Positions 37,294-45,333 of a stretch of 45,333 bases of DNA are shown in pieces. Numbering within the stretch: the stretch's first letter is position 1; every line of letters begins with the position of its first letter. Made by a program: the position numbers and the translations under genes. The notes under the pieces were generated by a model. The model saw only the letters and a program-made list of their open reading frames with translations, did no database searches and was not told the origin of the DNA. The stretch is from Modicisalibacter coralii. GTDB lineage: Bacteria; Pseudomonadota; Gammaproteobacteria; Pseudomonadales; Halomonadaceae. The DNA lies in contig NZ_QWBW01000037.1 of the NCBI RefSeq assembly GCF_004117855.1, positions 1 through 45,333 on the forward strand. Direction: 5' to 3'.

Positions 37294-38763
37294 ATGGCCA
37301 CACTCGAAACCCAGCAACTCTATATCGGCGGACGCCGGGTGGACGCCACCTCCGGTGAGACCTTCGAGACCGTCAACCCGGCCAACGGCGAGGTCCTGGC
37401 CGACGTCCAGCAGGCATCGGCCGACGACGTCGACCGCGCCGTCGCCTCGGCCCGGGAAGGCCAGCGGACCTGGGCGGCGATGACCGGCCTGGAGCGCAGC
37501 CGCATCCTGCATCGTGCCGTCGCCCTGCTGCGCGAGCGCAACGACGAGATCGCGCACCTCGAGACCCTGGACACCGGCAAGCCGATCAGCGAGACCCGGG
37601 CGGTGGACATCGTCACCGGCGCCGATTCACTGGAGTACTACGCCGGCCTGGCGCCGGCCATCGAGGGCACGCAGATACCGCTGCGCGAGGATTCCTTCGT
37701 CTACACCCGCCGCGAGCCGCTGGGCGTGATCGGCGCGATCGGCGCCTGGAACTACCCGATCCAGATCGCCTGCTGGAAGAGCGCCCCGGCACTGGCGGCG
37801 GGCAACGCCGTGGTCTTCAAGCCCAGCGAGGTCACCCCGCTGACGACCATGCTGCTGGCCGAGATCCTCACCGAGGCGGGCCTGCCCGACGGTGTGTTCA
37901 ACATCGTTCACGGCGACGGCCGGGTCGGCGAGCTGCTGACCCAGCACGCCGACATCGACAAGATCACCTTCACCGGCGAAGCCGGGACCGGCAAGAAGGT
38001 GATGTCCGCGGCGGCCGGCTCGACCCTCAAGGAAGTGACCATGGAACTGGGCGGCAAGTCGCCGCTGATCGTCTTCGACGACGCCGATCTGAATCGTGCC
38101 GCCGACGCGGCGATGATGGCCAACTTCTACTCCAGCGGTCAGGTCTGTACCAACGGCACGCGCGTGTTCGTGCACCGTTCGATCAAGAGCGCCTTCGAGG
38201 CCAAGGTCAAGGAGCGCGTCGAGCGCATCAAGGCCGGCGATCCGCTCGACGAGGGGGTCAACTTCGGCCCGCTGGTCAGCTTCGAGCATCTCGAAAAGGT
38301 CCAGGGCTATATCGACCTCGGCAAGCAGGAAGGCGCCCGCGTGCTGGTCGGCGGCGAGCGCTGGAACCACGGCGACTTCGCCAAGGGCGCCTGGGCGGCC
38401 CCCACGGTCTTCACCGACTGCCGCGACGACATGCGCATCGTCCGCGAGGAGATCTTCGGCCCGGTGATGTCGATCCTGGTCTTCGACGACGAGGAAGAGG
38501 TCATCCGGCGCGCCAACGCCACCCCCTACGGTCTCGCCGCCGGGCTGTTCAGCGAGGGGCTCAACCGCGCCCATCGGGTCATTCACCGGCTGCAGGCGGG
38601 GATCTGCTGGATCAACACCTGGGGCGACTCGCCCGCCGAAATGCCGGTCGGCGGCTACAAGGAATCGGGCATCGGGCGCGAGAACGGCCTGTCGTCGCTC
38701 GATCAGTACACCCAGATCAAGTCCGTGCAGATCGAGATGGGCCCCTTCCCGGCCGTGTTCTGA
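37294..38763 (+). CDS. betB: Betaine aldehyde dehydrogenase
   Basis: This 489-residue NAD-dependent aldehyde dehydrogenase starts at [15 protein letters not shown] with GGAGG upstream; the longer frame from 37219 overlaps betI. Glu251 ([12 protein letters not shown]) and Cys285 ([10 protein letters not shown]) are the catalytic base and nucleophile. [19 protein letters not shown] and [20 protein letters not shown] fit the BetB subgroup. It oxidises betaine aldehyde to glycine betaine, the osmoprotectant, in the cytoplasm. The gap to betI is 37 bases, so the two are co-transcribed. Confidence 0.97.
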   Translation: MATLETQQLYIGGRRVDATSGETFETVNPANGEVLADVQQASADDVDRAVASAREGQRTWAAMTGLERSRILHRAVALLRERNDEIAHLETLDTGKPISETRAVDIVTGADSLEYYAGLAPAIEGTQIPLREDSFVYTRREPLGVIGAIGAWNYPIQIACWKSAPALAAGNAVVFKPSEVTPLTTMLLAEILTEAGLPDGVFNIVHGDGRVGELLTQHADIDKITFTGEAGTGKKVMSAAAGSTLKEVTMELGGKSPLIVFDDADLNRAADAAMMANFYSSGQVCTNGTRVFVHRSIKSAFEAKVKERVERIKAGDPLDEGVNFGPLVSFEHLEKVQGYIDLGKQEGARVLVGGERWNHGDFAKGAWAAPTVFTDCRDDMRIVREEIFGPVMSILVFDDEEEVIRRANATPYGLAAGLFSEGLNRAHRVIHRLQAGICWINTWGDSPAEMPVGGYKESGIGRENGLSSLDQYTQIKSVQIEMGPFPAVF

Positions 38764-38845
38764 TCCGGCCCGGGCCGGCCGTCATGGCCGGCCCCTGCGC
38801 CCGCTCTCGCCTTGATCCGTTCGACCATTCGCAGGAGGGCCACCC

Positions 38846-40534
38846 ATGACGCAGGCTCGTGAATACGACTACATCATCATCGGCGCCGGTTCCGCCGGCA
38901 ACGTGCTCGCCACCCGTCTCACCGAGGACCCCGACGTGCAGGTCCTGCTGCTCGAGGCCGGCGGCCCCGACTACCGTTTCGACTTCCGCACCCAGATGCC
39001 GGCGGCGCTCGCCTACCCGCTGCAGGGCAAGCGCTACAACTGGGCCTTCGAGACCGACCCGGAGCCCCACATGGACAACCGCCGCATGGAATGCGGACGC
39101 GGCAAGGGGCTGGGCGGATCGTCGCTGATCAACGGCATGTGCTACCTGCGCGGCAATGCGCTCGACTACGACAACTGGGCCAGGACACCGGGCCTCGAGG
39201 ACTGGAACTATCTCGCGTGCCTGCCCTACTTCAAGCGTGCCGAGACGCGCGACATCGGTCCCAACGACTATCACGGCGGCGACGGGCCGGTCTCGGTCGC
39301 CACGCCCAAGCCAGGCAACAACGAGCTCTACGGCGCCTTCATCCAGGCCGGCATCGAGGCCGGCTACCCGGCCACCGAGGACGTCAACGGTTACCAGCAG
39401 GAAGGCTTCGGCCCCATGGACCGCACCACCACGCCGAACGGGCGGCGGGCATCCACGGCGCGCGGCTATCTGGACATCGCCAGGCAGCGTCCCAACCTGA
39501 CCATCGAGACCCACGCCCTGACCGACCGCATCCTCTTCACGGGCAAGCGCGCGGTGGGCGTGAGCTACGCCCGCAAGGGACAGGCGCAGGAAGTGCGGGC
39601 GCGCCGCGAGGTGCTGCTGTGCGGCGGTGCCATCGCCTCGCCGCAGATCCTGCTGCGTTCCGGCGTCGGCAACCCCGAGCACCTCGCGGCATTCGACATT
39701 CCCGTGGTCCACGACCTGCCCGGCGTCGGCGAGAACCTCCAGGACCACCTGGAGATGTACATCCAGTACGAATGCAAGAAGCCGATCTCGCTGTATCCGG
39801 CGCTCAAGTGGTACAACCAGCCGAAGATCGGCGCCGAATGGCTGTTCCTGGGCAGGGGGATCGGCGCCAGCAACCAGTTCGAGGCGGCGGGCTTCATCCG
39901 TACCCACGATGCCGAGGCGTGGCCCAACCTGCAGTACCACTTCCTGCCGATCGCCATCAGCTACAACGGCAAGAGCGCGGTGCAGGCGCACGGCTTCCAG
40001 GCCCACGTCGGTTCGATGCGCTCGATGAGCCGCGGGCGTATCCGCCTGACGTCCCGCGACCCCAAGGCGGCGCCCAGCATCCTGTTCAACTACATGTCCA
40101 GGGACAAGGACTGGCAGGAGTTCCGCGACGCCATTCGCCTCACCCGCGAGATCATCGCTCAGCCGGCGATGGACGAGTATCGCGGCCGCGAGATATCCCC
40201 CGGTCCCGACGTGCAGAGTGACGCCGAGCTCGACGCCTTCGTCCGCCAGCATGCCGAGACCGCCTATCACCCGGCCGGTTCTTGCAAGATGGGCCATGAC
40301 GAGATGGCGGTGGTCGACGGCGCCGGCCGCGTTCACGGCCTCGAGGGCCTGCGGGTGATCGACGCCTCGATCATGCCGGTCATCGCCACCGGCAATCTCA
40401 ACGCGCCGACGATCATGATCGCCGAGAAGATGGCCGACAAGGTGCGCGGCCGCGAGCCGCTGCCCAGGGCCGAGGTGCCCTACTACGTCGCCGGCGACGC
40501 CCCGGCCCGCCAGGCACCCCGGCGCCCGGCCTGA
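38846..40534 (+). CDS. betA: Choline dehydrogenase
   Basis: This 562-residue GMC-family flavoprotein starts [18 protein letters not shown], with the FAD-binding GxGxxG and LLLEAGG following. [21 protein letters not shown] is the GMC signature 1, and [11 protein letters not shown] carries the catalytic His; [16 protein letters not shown] is the C-terminal block. It oxidises choline to betaine aldehyde and can act on the aldehyde as well; in bacteria it is membrane-associated and feeds the respiratory chain. AGGAGG precedes the ATG. It is the last gene of betIBA and is followed by a strong terminator. Confidence 0.97.
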   Translation: MTQAREYDYIIIGAGSAGNVLATRLTEDPDVQVLLLEAGGPDYRFDFRTQMPAALAYPLQGKRYNWAFETDPEPHMDNRRMECGRGKGLGGSSLINGMCYLRGNALDYDNWARTPGLEDWNYLACLPYFKRAETRDIGPNDYHGGDGPVSVATPKPGNNELYGAFIQAGIEAGYPATEDVNGYQQEGFGPMDRTTTPNGRRASTARGYLDIARQRPNLTIETHALTDRILFTGKRAVGVSYARKGQAQEVRARREVLLCGGAIASPQILLRSGVGNPEHLAAFDIPVVHDLPGVGENLQDHLEMYIQYECKKPISLYPALKWYNQPKIGAEWLFLGRGIGASNQFEAAGFIRTHDAEAWPNLQYHFLPIAISYNGKSAVQAHGFQAHVGSMRSMSRGRIRLTSRDPKAAPSILFNYMSRDKDWQEFRDAIRLTREIIAQPAMDEYRGREISPGPDVQSDAELDAFVRQHAETAYHPAGSCKMGHDEMAVVDGAGRVHGLEGLRVIDASIMPVIATGNLNAPTIMIAEKMADKVRGREPLPRAEVPYYVAGDAPARQAPRRPA

Positions 40535-40555
40535 CAGCCCAGGGTTCTCTTGCCT

Positions 40556-40579
40556 GCCCCGCCCATGCGGGGCTTTTTT
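40556..40579 (+). terminator. Intrinsic terminator of betIBA
   Basis: Perfect 7-bp GC arms GCCCCGC/GCGGGGC around CCAT are followed directly by TTTTTT. It lies 22 bases after betA and insulates fadE from the bet operon. Confidence 0.93.
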
Positions 40580-40639
40580 GTGGGGGAGCGATACGCCCGG
40601 GGCTGGTCAGACGGGGATAAATGCACTAGGCTGAAGCGT

Positions 40640-40659
40640 ATTCAAACGCACGTTCGAAT
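40640..40659. promoter_or_regulatory. PsrA-like palindrome before fadE
   Basis: ATTCAAACG and CGTTCGAAT are 9-base arms (one mismatch) around CA. The core CAAACG-N2-CGTT is shared with the palindrome in the etf intergenic region at 5645-5656. It lies 28 bases before the fadE ATG, a good place for repression by a fatty acid-responsive TetR protein. Confidence 0.55.
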
Positions 40660-40687
40660 CCGTCTGCCGCCATCCTCGGAGATGCCC

Positions 40688-43138
40688 ATGACTGCCCTGT
40701 TACTCGTCATCCTGACCGTCATCGGTCTGATCGTCGTCATGCGCCGTGAAGCCGGCGCCGTCGCGGCGCTTGCCGTGCCCGGCCTTCTGGGCCTGGTCGG
40801 CCTCGTCGCGGGGGCACCGGTCACCGGCGTGGTACTGCTGGTGATCGCCGCCGCCATCGCCGCCTGCGGACTGCCCGTGCTGCGCCGGCAATGGCTGTCG
40901 CCGCGTGCCTTCGCGTTGTTTCGCAAGGTCGCCCCCAAGGTCTCGGACACCGAGCGCTCGGCTCTCGAGGCCGGCAGCGTCGCCTGGGACGGCGAACTGT
41001 TCTCCGGGCGTCCCGACTGGCAGAGCCTGCTGAGCTATCGGGACGACGGCCTCAGCGACGAGGAACGCGCCTTCATCGATCACCAGTGCTCGGTGGCCGC
41101 CGGCATGTGCAACAGCTGGGAGACCGCCCGCGAGCGCGCCGACCTGCCCGAAGCATTGTGGGAGTACCTCAAGAAGGAACGCTTCTTCGGCATGATCATC
41201 CCCAAGGAGTACGGTGGACTGGGCTTCTCGGCCAAGGCGCAGTCGGCGGTGCTGCAGAAGCTGGTGGTCAACGAGACGCTGATGATCTCGGTGGGCGTGC
41301 CCAACTCGCTCGGCCCCGGCGAACTGTTGCTCAAGTACGGCACCGAGGCCCAGAAGAACCATTACCTGCCGCGGCTCGCCGACGGCCGCGAGATCCCCTG
41401 CTTCGGCCTCACCGGCCCGCGTGCCGGCTCGGACGCCACGTCGCTGCCCGACGTGGGCGTCGTCTGCCGTGGCGAGTACCAGGGCGAGGAAGTCCTGGGC
41501 CTGAAGCTGACCTTCGAGAAGCGCTGGATCACCCTGGCGCCGATCGCCACCGTGGTGGGCCTGGCGTTTCGCATGTTCGACCCCGACAAGCTGCTCGGCG
41601 ACGACAGCGACCTGGGCATCACCTGCGCGCTGATCCCCCGGGACACCCCGGGAATGGAGATCGGCCGCCGCCACCACCCCATCGGCAGCCCCTTCATGAA
41701 CGGCCCGATCGTCGGCCGGGACGTCTTCATTCCGCTCGACTTCATCATCGGCGGCCCCGAGATGGCCGGCCACGGCTGGCGCATGCTGGTCGAATGCCTG
41801 TCGGTGGGCCGCTGCATCACCCTGCCCTCCGGCGCCGCCGGGGTGGGCCGCTACGCCAGCGGCTGGTCGGGCGGTTTCACCCGCGTGCGCCGTCAGTTCA
41901 ACGTGCCGGTGGCCGAGATGGAGGGCGTCCAGGAGCCGCTGGCCCGCATGACCGCCCATGCCTACATCGCCCAGGCGGCGGTGATGCAGACTGCCAACAT
42001 GATCGACCACGGCGTCAAGCCGGCGGTGCCCTCAGCGATCCTCAAGAGCCAGTTGACCGAATTCCAGCGCCAGATCCTCGCCGACGCCATGGACGTTCAC
42101 GGCGGCAAGGCGGTGACCCTGGGGCCGCGCAACTACCTGGGGCTGGGCTGGAGCGCCGTGCCGGTGTCGATCACCGTCGAGGGTGCCAACATCATGACCC
42201 GCAACCTGATGATCTTCGGCCAGGGGGCGATCCGCTGCCATCCTTACGTGCTCGAGGAACTCGCCGCCAAGGACGCCGACGATGCCGTGGCCTTCGACAA
42301 GGCGTTCTTCGGCCATGTCGGGCTGATCTTCGGCAACGCCGCCCGCGCCTTCACCCAGGCGTTCGGCCTGGGTCGCCCCGGCGTGCCCTTCGACGAGGTC
42401 GCCGCGCCCTACGCCCGGGACGTCGCCCGTCTGTCGGCCGGCTTCAGCCTGTGCGCCGACGCCGCCATGGCCAGCCTGGGCTCGAGTCTCAAGAAACGCG
42501 AGATGCTCTCGGCGCGACTCGGCGACGTGCTGTCGAACCTCTATCTGATCTCGATGGTGATCAAGCACTGGCACGAGACCGACACCGTCGAGCACGAGGC
42601 GGCGCTGTTCCATTACAGCTGCCGGACCCTGCTCTACCGTGCCGAACAGGCCTTCATCGAACTGTTCGACAATCTGCCGAATCGCGGCCTGGCGACGGGC
42701 CTGGCGGCGATCGTCATGCCGCTGGGGCGGCGCTGGAAGAAACCCGACGATGCCCTGACCCGCGAAATCGCCCAGGCGATTTCCAACGCCACGGCGCTGC
42801 GCGGCAAGATGCTGCTCGACACCTGGGATACCCAGCAGGAAGGCGAGCAGGACAACCCGCTGGCCCGCTACAACGCGCTGCTCGCCGACTACCCGCGTGC
42901 CGAGCCGCTCTATCGGACGATCAACAAGGCCTATGCCAAGGGCGAGCTGCCCGCCGAGGCCCTGCATCCCGAACAACGTCTGGATGCCGCCCTCGAGGCG
43001 GGGCTGATCGGCGAGGAGGACGCCGCCTTCATGCGCGCCTATGAAGCGGAAGTCCTCGAGATGCTCACCGTCGATTCGTTCCCCTTCGACGCCTTCGCGA
43101 CCGAGAAGGACAAGGTGGTCTGGCACGACGCCGCCTGA
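40688..43138 (+). CDS. fadE: Acyl-CoA dehydrogenase FadE
   Basis: This 816-residue protein starts at MTALLLVILTVIG; CGGAG six bases upstream favours this ATG over 40682 or the longer frame. Two membrane helices (about 1-19 and 26-55) precede the acyl-CoA dehydrogenase domain (about 80-500: FGLTGPRAGSDATSLPD, TFEKRWITLAP, DAMDVHGGKAVTLGPRNYLG). The C-terminal 300 residues are the DUF1974 extension typical of FadE. It carries out the first step of beta-oxidation and gives electrons to ETF, whose genes are at 3.8-7.4 kb. E. coli FadE has 814 residues. A PsrA-like palindrome is just upstream. Confidence 0.96.
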   Translation: MTALLLVILTVIGLIVVMRREAGAVAALAVPGLLGLVGLVAGAPVTGVVLLVIAAAIAACGLPVLRRQWLSPRAFALFRKVAPKVSDTERSALEAGSVAWDGELFSGRPDWQSLLSYRDDGLSDEERAFIDHQCSVAAGMCNSWETARERADLPEALWEYLKKERFFGMIIPKEYGGLGFSAKAQSAVLQKLVVNETLMISVGVPNSLGPGELLLKYGTEAQKNHYLPRLADGREIPCFGLTGPRAGSDATSLPDVGVVCRGEYQGEEVLGLKLTFEKRWITLAPIATVVGLAFRMFDPDKLLGDDSDLGITCALIPRDTPGMEIGRRHHPIGSPFMNGPIVGRDVFIPLDFIIGGPEMAGHGWRMLVECLSVGRCITLPSGAAGVGRYASGWSGGFTRVRRQFNVPVAEMEGVQEPLARMTAHAYIAQAAVMQTANMIDHGVKPAVPSAILKSQLTEFQRQILADAMDVHGGKAVTLGPRNYLGLGWSAVPVSITVEGANIMTRNLMIFGQGAIRCHPYVLEELAAKDADDAVAFDKAFFGHVGLIFGNAARAFTQAFGLGRPGVPFDEVAAPYARDVARLSAGFSLCADAAMASLGSSLKKREMLSARLGDVLSNLYLISMVIKHWHETDTVEHEAALFHYSCRTLLYRAEQAFIELFDNLPNRGLATGLAAIVMPLGRRWKKPDDALTREIAQAISNATALRGKMLLDTWDTQQEGEQDNPLARYNALLADYPRAEPLYRTINKAYAKGELPAEALHPEQRLDAALEAGLIGEEDAAFMRAYEAEVLEMLTVDSFPFDAFATEKDKVVWHDAA

Positions 43139-43160
43139 TCCCTTGCCACTGTCGCAAGTG

Positions 43161-43191
43161 CAGCGCCCCGGCCTGATCGGCCGGGGCGCTG
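43161..43191. terminator. Strong hairpin between convergent fadE and rlpA
   Basis: Perfect 13-bp arms CAGCGCCCCGGCC/GGCCGGGGCGCTG with a five-base loop start 23 bases after fadE and end 38 bases before the rlpA stop. The following bases TCGTTTCGC are weakly T-rich. It probably ends transcription both ways. Confidence 0.7.
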
Positions 43192-43228
43192 TCGTTTCGC
43201 GGGGGACTCTTTCACATCGCCGGAGGGG

Positions 43229-43627
43229 TCAGCGGGGCCGTTCGACGACCTCGAGGCGCACCGGGGCGATGCCGCTGGCGACCATGTCCAGGCGTTGCGC
43301 CGCCCGGTAGGACAGATCGATGACCCGCCCCGGCGTGAACGGCCCGCGGTCGTTGATGCGCACCACCACCTCACGGCCATTGTCGAGGTTGGTGACCCGT
43401 ACCCGGGTGCCGAACGCCAGGCGCCGGTGGGCCGCGGTCAGCGACGCGCGGTCGTAGCGTTCGCCGCTGGCGGTCCGTGAGCCCTGATAGGCATCGCTGT
43501 AATAGGCGGCCCGGCCGCTCTGCAGGGGCGTGCCTTCCCCGCTGCGGGAGTCAACCCCGGCACAGCCGGCGAGCAGCGTCAGGGCCACCACGGCAAGCCC
43601 CGCCCGGCAGGTTCTTGGTCCCGGCAT
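43229..43627 (-). CDS. rlpA: Small RlpA-like septal ring lipoprotein
   Basis: This 132-residue protein has a lipoprotein signal (TLLAGC, Cys about 22) and a double-psi beta-barrel domain: GRAAYYSDAYQGSRTASGERYD, AHRRLAFGTRVRVTN, VVVRINDRGPFTPGRVIDLS. RlpA proteins are outer-membrane lytic transglycosylases that cut naked glycan at the septum. The C-terminal SPOR domain of full-length RlpA is missing, so it may not be brought to septa in the same way. Conserved GERYD and INDRGPF (with the catalytic Asp) are kept. Its ATG overlaps the qor stop. Confidence 0.9.
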   Translation of the reverse strand: MPGPRTCRAGLAVVALTLLAGCAGVDSRSGEGTPLQSGRAAYYSDAYQGSRTASGERYDRASLTAAHRRLAFGTRVRVTNLDNGREVVVRINDRGPFTPGRVIDLSYRAAQRLDMVASGIAPVRLEVVERPR

Positions 43628-44604
43628 CAGGGCAGCAGAATCGTCGAGCCGGTGGTCCGGCGCGAGGCCAGTGCCTGCTGCGCCTCGCCGGCCCTGTCGA
43701 GCGGGTAGCGCTGGCCGATGGCGACCTCGACCTGGCCGCTCTCGAGCCTCTCGAACAGGTCGCGGCACATCGACTCGAAACGCTCGCGGGTATCGGCGTA
43801 GCCGTTGAGGCTCGGTCGCGTGACGTAGAGCGCGCCCTTCTGGTTGAGGATGCCGATATTGACGTTCTCGACCGGCCCCGAGGCGTTGCCGAAGCTGACC
43901 ATCAGGCCGCGCTTCTGCAGGCAGTCCAGGGAGGTCTCCCAGGTGTCCTTGCCCACCGAGTCGTAGACCACCGGCACCATCTCGCCGCCGGTCAGCTCGC
44001 GGACCCGCTCGACCACGTTCTCGCGGGTGTAGTCGATGGTCGCCCAGGCGCCGTTGGCCTTCGCCAGTTCGGCCTTCTCGGGAGAACTGACGGTGCCGAT
44101 CAGCTTGACGCCCAGCGCCTTCGCCCACTGACAGGCGATCGAGCCGACCCCGCCGGCCGCGGCGTGAAAGAGAATCGTCTCGCCGGATTCGACGCGATGG
44201 GTCTGGCGCAGCAGGTACTGCACCGTCAGGCCCTTGAGCATCGAGGCCGCGGCGGTCTCGAAGTCGATGCCGTCGGGCAAGACCACGACCTTCTCGGCGG
44301 GCAGCACGTGCAGCTCGGCATAGGCGCCCAGCGGACCCTGGGCGTAGGCGACGCGATCGCCGACCGCGAGGTGGTACACGCCCTCGCCGACGGCATCCAC
44401 TACCCCGGCGCCCTCGGTACCCAGCCCGGAGGGCAGGCTCGGCGCCGGATACAACCCGGTACGAAAATAGATATCGATGAAGTTGAGCCCCACCGCCCGG
44501 TTGGCGATGCGCACCTCGCCCGGGCCGGGCTCGGCGGGGGCCGCGTCGACGACCTCGAGTACCTCGGGGCCGCCGGTACGGGAAAACTGGATAGACTTGG
44601 CCAT
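43627..44604 (-). CDS. qor: NADPH:quinone oxidoreductase
   Basis: This 325-residue zinc-free medium-chain dehydrogenase starts MAKSIQFSRTGGPEVLEVV. NRAVGLNFIDIYFRTGLYP and GTEGAGVVDAVGEG are typical of quinone reductase Qor, and HAAAGGVGSIACQWAKALG is the NADPH-binding motif. It transfers electrons from NADPH to quinones (E. coli Qor makes one-electron reductions). The length equals E. coli Qor (327). Its stop overlaps the rlpA start by four bases, an unusual partner for translation coupling. No regulatory site was seen in the 91-base gap before it. Confidence 0.95.
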   Translation of the reverse strand: MAKSIQFSRTGGPEVLEVVDAAPAEPGPGEVRIANRAVGLNFIDIYFRTGLYPAPSLPSGLGTEGAGVVDAVGEGVYHLAVGDRVAYAQGPLGAYAELHVLPAEKVVVLPDGIDFETAAASMLKGLTVQYLLRQTHRVESGETILFHAAAGGVGSIACQWAKALGVKLIGTVSSPEKAELAKANGAWATIDYTRENVVERVRELTGGEMVPVVYDSVGKDTWETSLDCLQKRGLMVSFGNASGPVENVNIGILNQKGALYVTRPSLNGYADTRERFESMCRDLFERLESGQVEVAIGQRYPLDRAGEAQQALASRRTTGSTILLP

Positions 44605-44695
44605 GGCCGACTTTCCTTATTCAGCGAACGAAACCGCTTCACCCTACAACCGCCCCGGGCCGGACGCCAGCCAGGCATCACCGGCCTGGAGGCCG

Positions 44696-45268
44696 TCACA
44701 ATGTCGCCGGGAACGCCTCGAGCCCGCGCACGAAACGCGTCTTGTAGCCGTCGAACAACGCGCGGTCCTGCTTGAACGACTGCATCACCGCGTTGCCGTC
44801 GAAATTCAGGCTGGTCGGCAGATCGGCCAGGTCGGTCGGCGGATGCCCGGGGGCCAGGCCGATGCGCAGGTCGCCCGGCGCGTCCAGCCAGCGTGCGATG
44901 CCACAACGCTCGAACATCGCCTGCTGGGTCGCGTCGGTGGCATTGACGCGCAGCGGCATGCGTTCGGCCAGCGCCGCGACCAGGCGCTCGGCGGGGGCGT
45001 CGACGTCGGCCTCCTCGAGACCGGTCATCAGCGCCAGCTCCACGCTGCGCCCCTCGCGGTCGAAGACCAGCAGCGCCAGCGCCACGGGCCGCGCGGCATC
45101 GTCGACCAGTGCCACCACCCGCGCCGCCTCCTGACGGAACAGCACGCCCAGCGTCCCGGCGAAGGTCGCCAGCGGGGCGAGACCCGCCTGGTGACCATAG
45201 ACCTCGGCGCACAGCCGCGCCAGACAGGCCTCGCGGGGCTGCGACTCTTTCACGTGCACGACTCTCAT
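44696..45268 (-). CDS. Uncharacterised protein, possibly GNAT-fold
   Basis: This 190-residue protein probably starts at MRVVHVKESQPREA (AGGAA upstream); a Met 14 residues earlier (45310) is possible. It has no signal peptide and no membrane segment. The pattern of short beta-strand-like runs (ARVVALVD, PVALALLVF, RSVELALMTGLE) followed by an alpha-helix and MPLRVNATDATQQAMFERCGI resembles a GNAT acetyltransferase fold, but the acetyl-CoA P-loop motif (Q/RxxGxG/A) is not evident. I do not recognise the family. It is co-directional with qor, 91 bases away. The upstream region is cut off by the window end. Confidence 0.75.
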   Translation of the reverse strand: MRVVHVKESQPREACLARLCAEVYGHQAGLAPLATFAGTLGVLFRQEAARVVALVDDAARPVALALLVFDREGRSVELALMTGLEEADVDAPAERLVAALAERMPLRVNATDATQQAMFERCGIARWLDAPGDLRIGLAPGHPPTDLADLPTSLNFDGNAVMQSFKQDRALFDGYKTRFVRGLEAFPATL

Positions 45269-45333
45269 GCGTGGTTTCCTCGCTCGATGATCGGCGCCGA
45301 AGCCTAGCATATCCCGCCCCCTCGCCCCTACGC

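Noticed and set aside
38717-40336. Antisense open frame of 539 codons opposite betA
   Set aside because: The plus strand encodes a full choline dehydrogenase; the antisense product has shadow-type composition (many His, Gln, Val, Gly).
40700-42010. Antisense open frame of 436 codons opposite fadE
   Set aside because: It is a shadow of the FadE coding frame and has no recognisable domain.

Overview
The window is GC-rich, densely packed chromosomal DNA from a gammaproteobacterium, most likely a halophile of the Halomonadaceae (Halomonas/Chromohalobacter type). This assignment is inference. It rests on the gene content (betIBA with a choline-binding protein, a TonB2/TtpC-type system, an RNase E with a very long acidic tail) and on a gene order from etfA to rne that, as far as I recall, matches the same stretch in Pseudomonas. 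No insertion sequence, prophage, integrase, CRISPR array or toxin-antitoxin pair is visible. Almost everything is core or widely conserved accessory genome.

Region 1 (1-3.7 kb, minus strand) is an iron/energy-transduction operon: DUF3450 protein, TtpC-like ExbB, ExbB, ExbD, and a TonB that runs off the left edge. A Fur-box-like site lies in front of it. Region 2 (3.8-7.4 kb) holds etfBA and the divergent ETF-ubiquinone oxidoreductase gene, which carry electrons from acyl-CoA dehydrogenases to ubiquinone. Their shared promoter region has a PsrA-type palindrome, and a related palindrome precedes fadE at 40.6 kb.

Region 3 (7.5-20.4 kb, all minus) is one long co-directional cluster: yceD-rpmF-plsX-fabD-fabG-acpP-fabF-pabC-mltG-tmk-holB-pilZ-tatD-DUF1285-UvrD-like helicase. 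It links ribosome, phospholipid and fatty acid synthesis to DNA replication and cell wall work. fabH is absent from the place it has in E. coli. Region 4 (20.5-28.1 kb) contains maf, sppA, a HAD phosphatase, rluC, and rne behind a leader of about 580 bases. RNase E carries ten pentapeptide repeats (RRDDA type) and an Ala/Glu/Thr-rich tail.

Region 5 (28.1-34.8 kb) has apeB, prc, a ligB with an export-signal-like N-terminus, folE and a short folK-like gene. Region 6 (34.9-35.5 kb) has three identical tRNA-Asn genes and one tRNA-Met gene, each unit with its own promoter. Region 7 (35.5-40.5 kb) is the choline-to-glycine-betaine osmoprotection locus: choX divergent from betI-betB-betA, with a BetI-type palindrome between them. 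Region 8 (40.6-45.3 kb) has fadE, rlpA, qor and one unrecognised gene.

I found no convincing undescribed multi-gene system. The most useful leads are the shared palindrome linking etf and fadE, the RNase E repeat block and leader, the nearly leaderless yceD promoter with an adjacent 22-bp palindrome, and the export signal on LigB.
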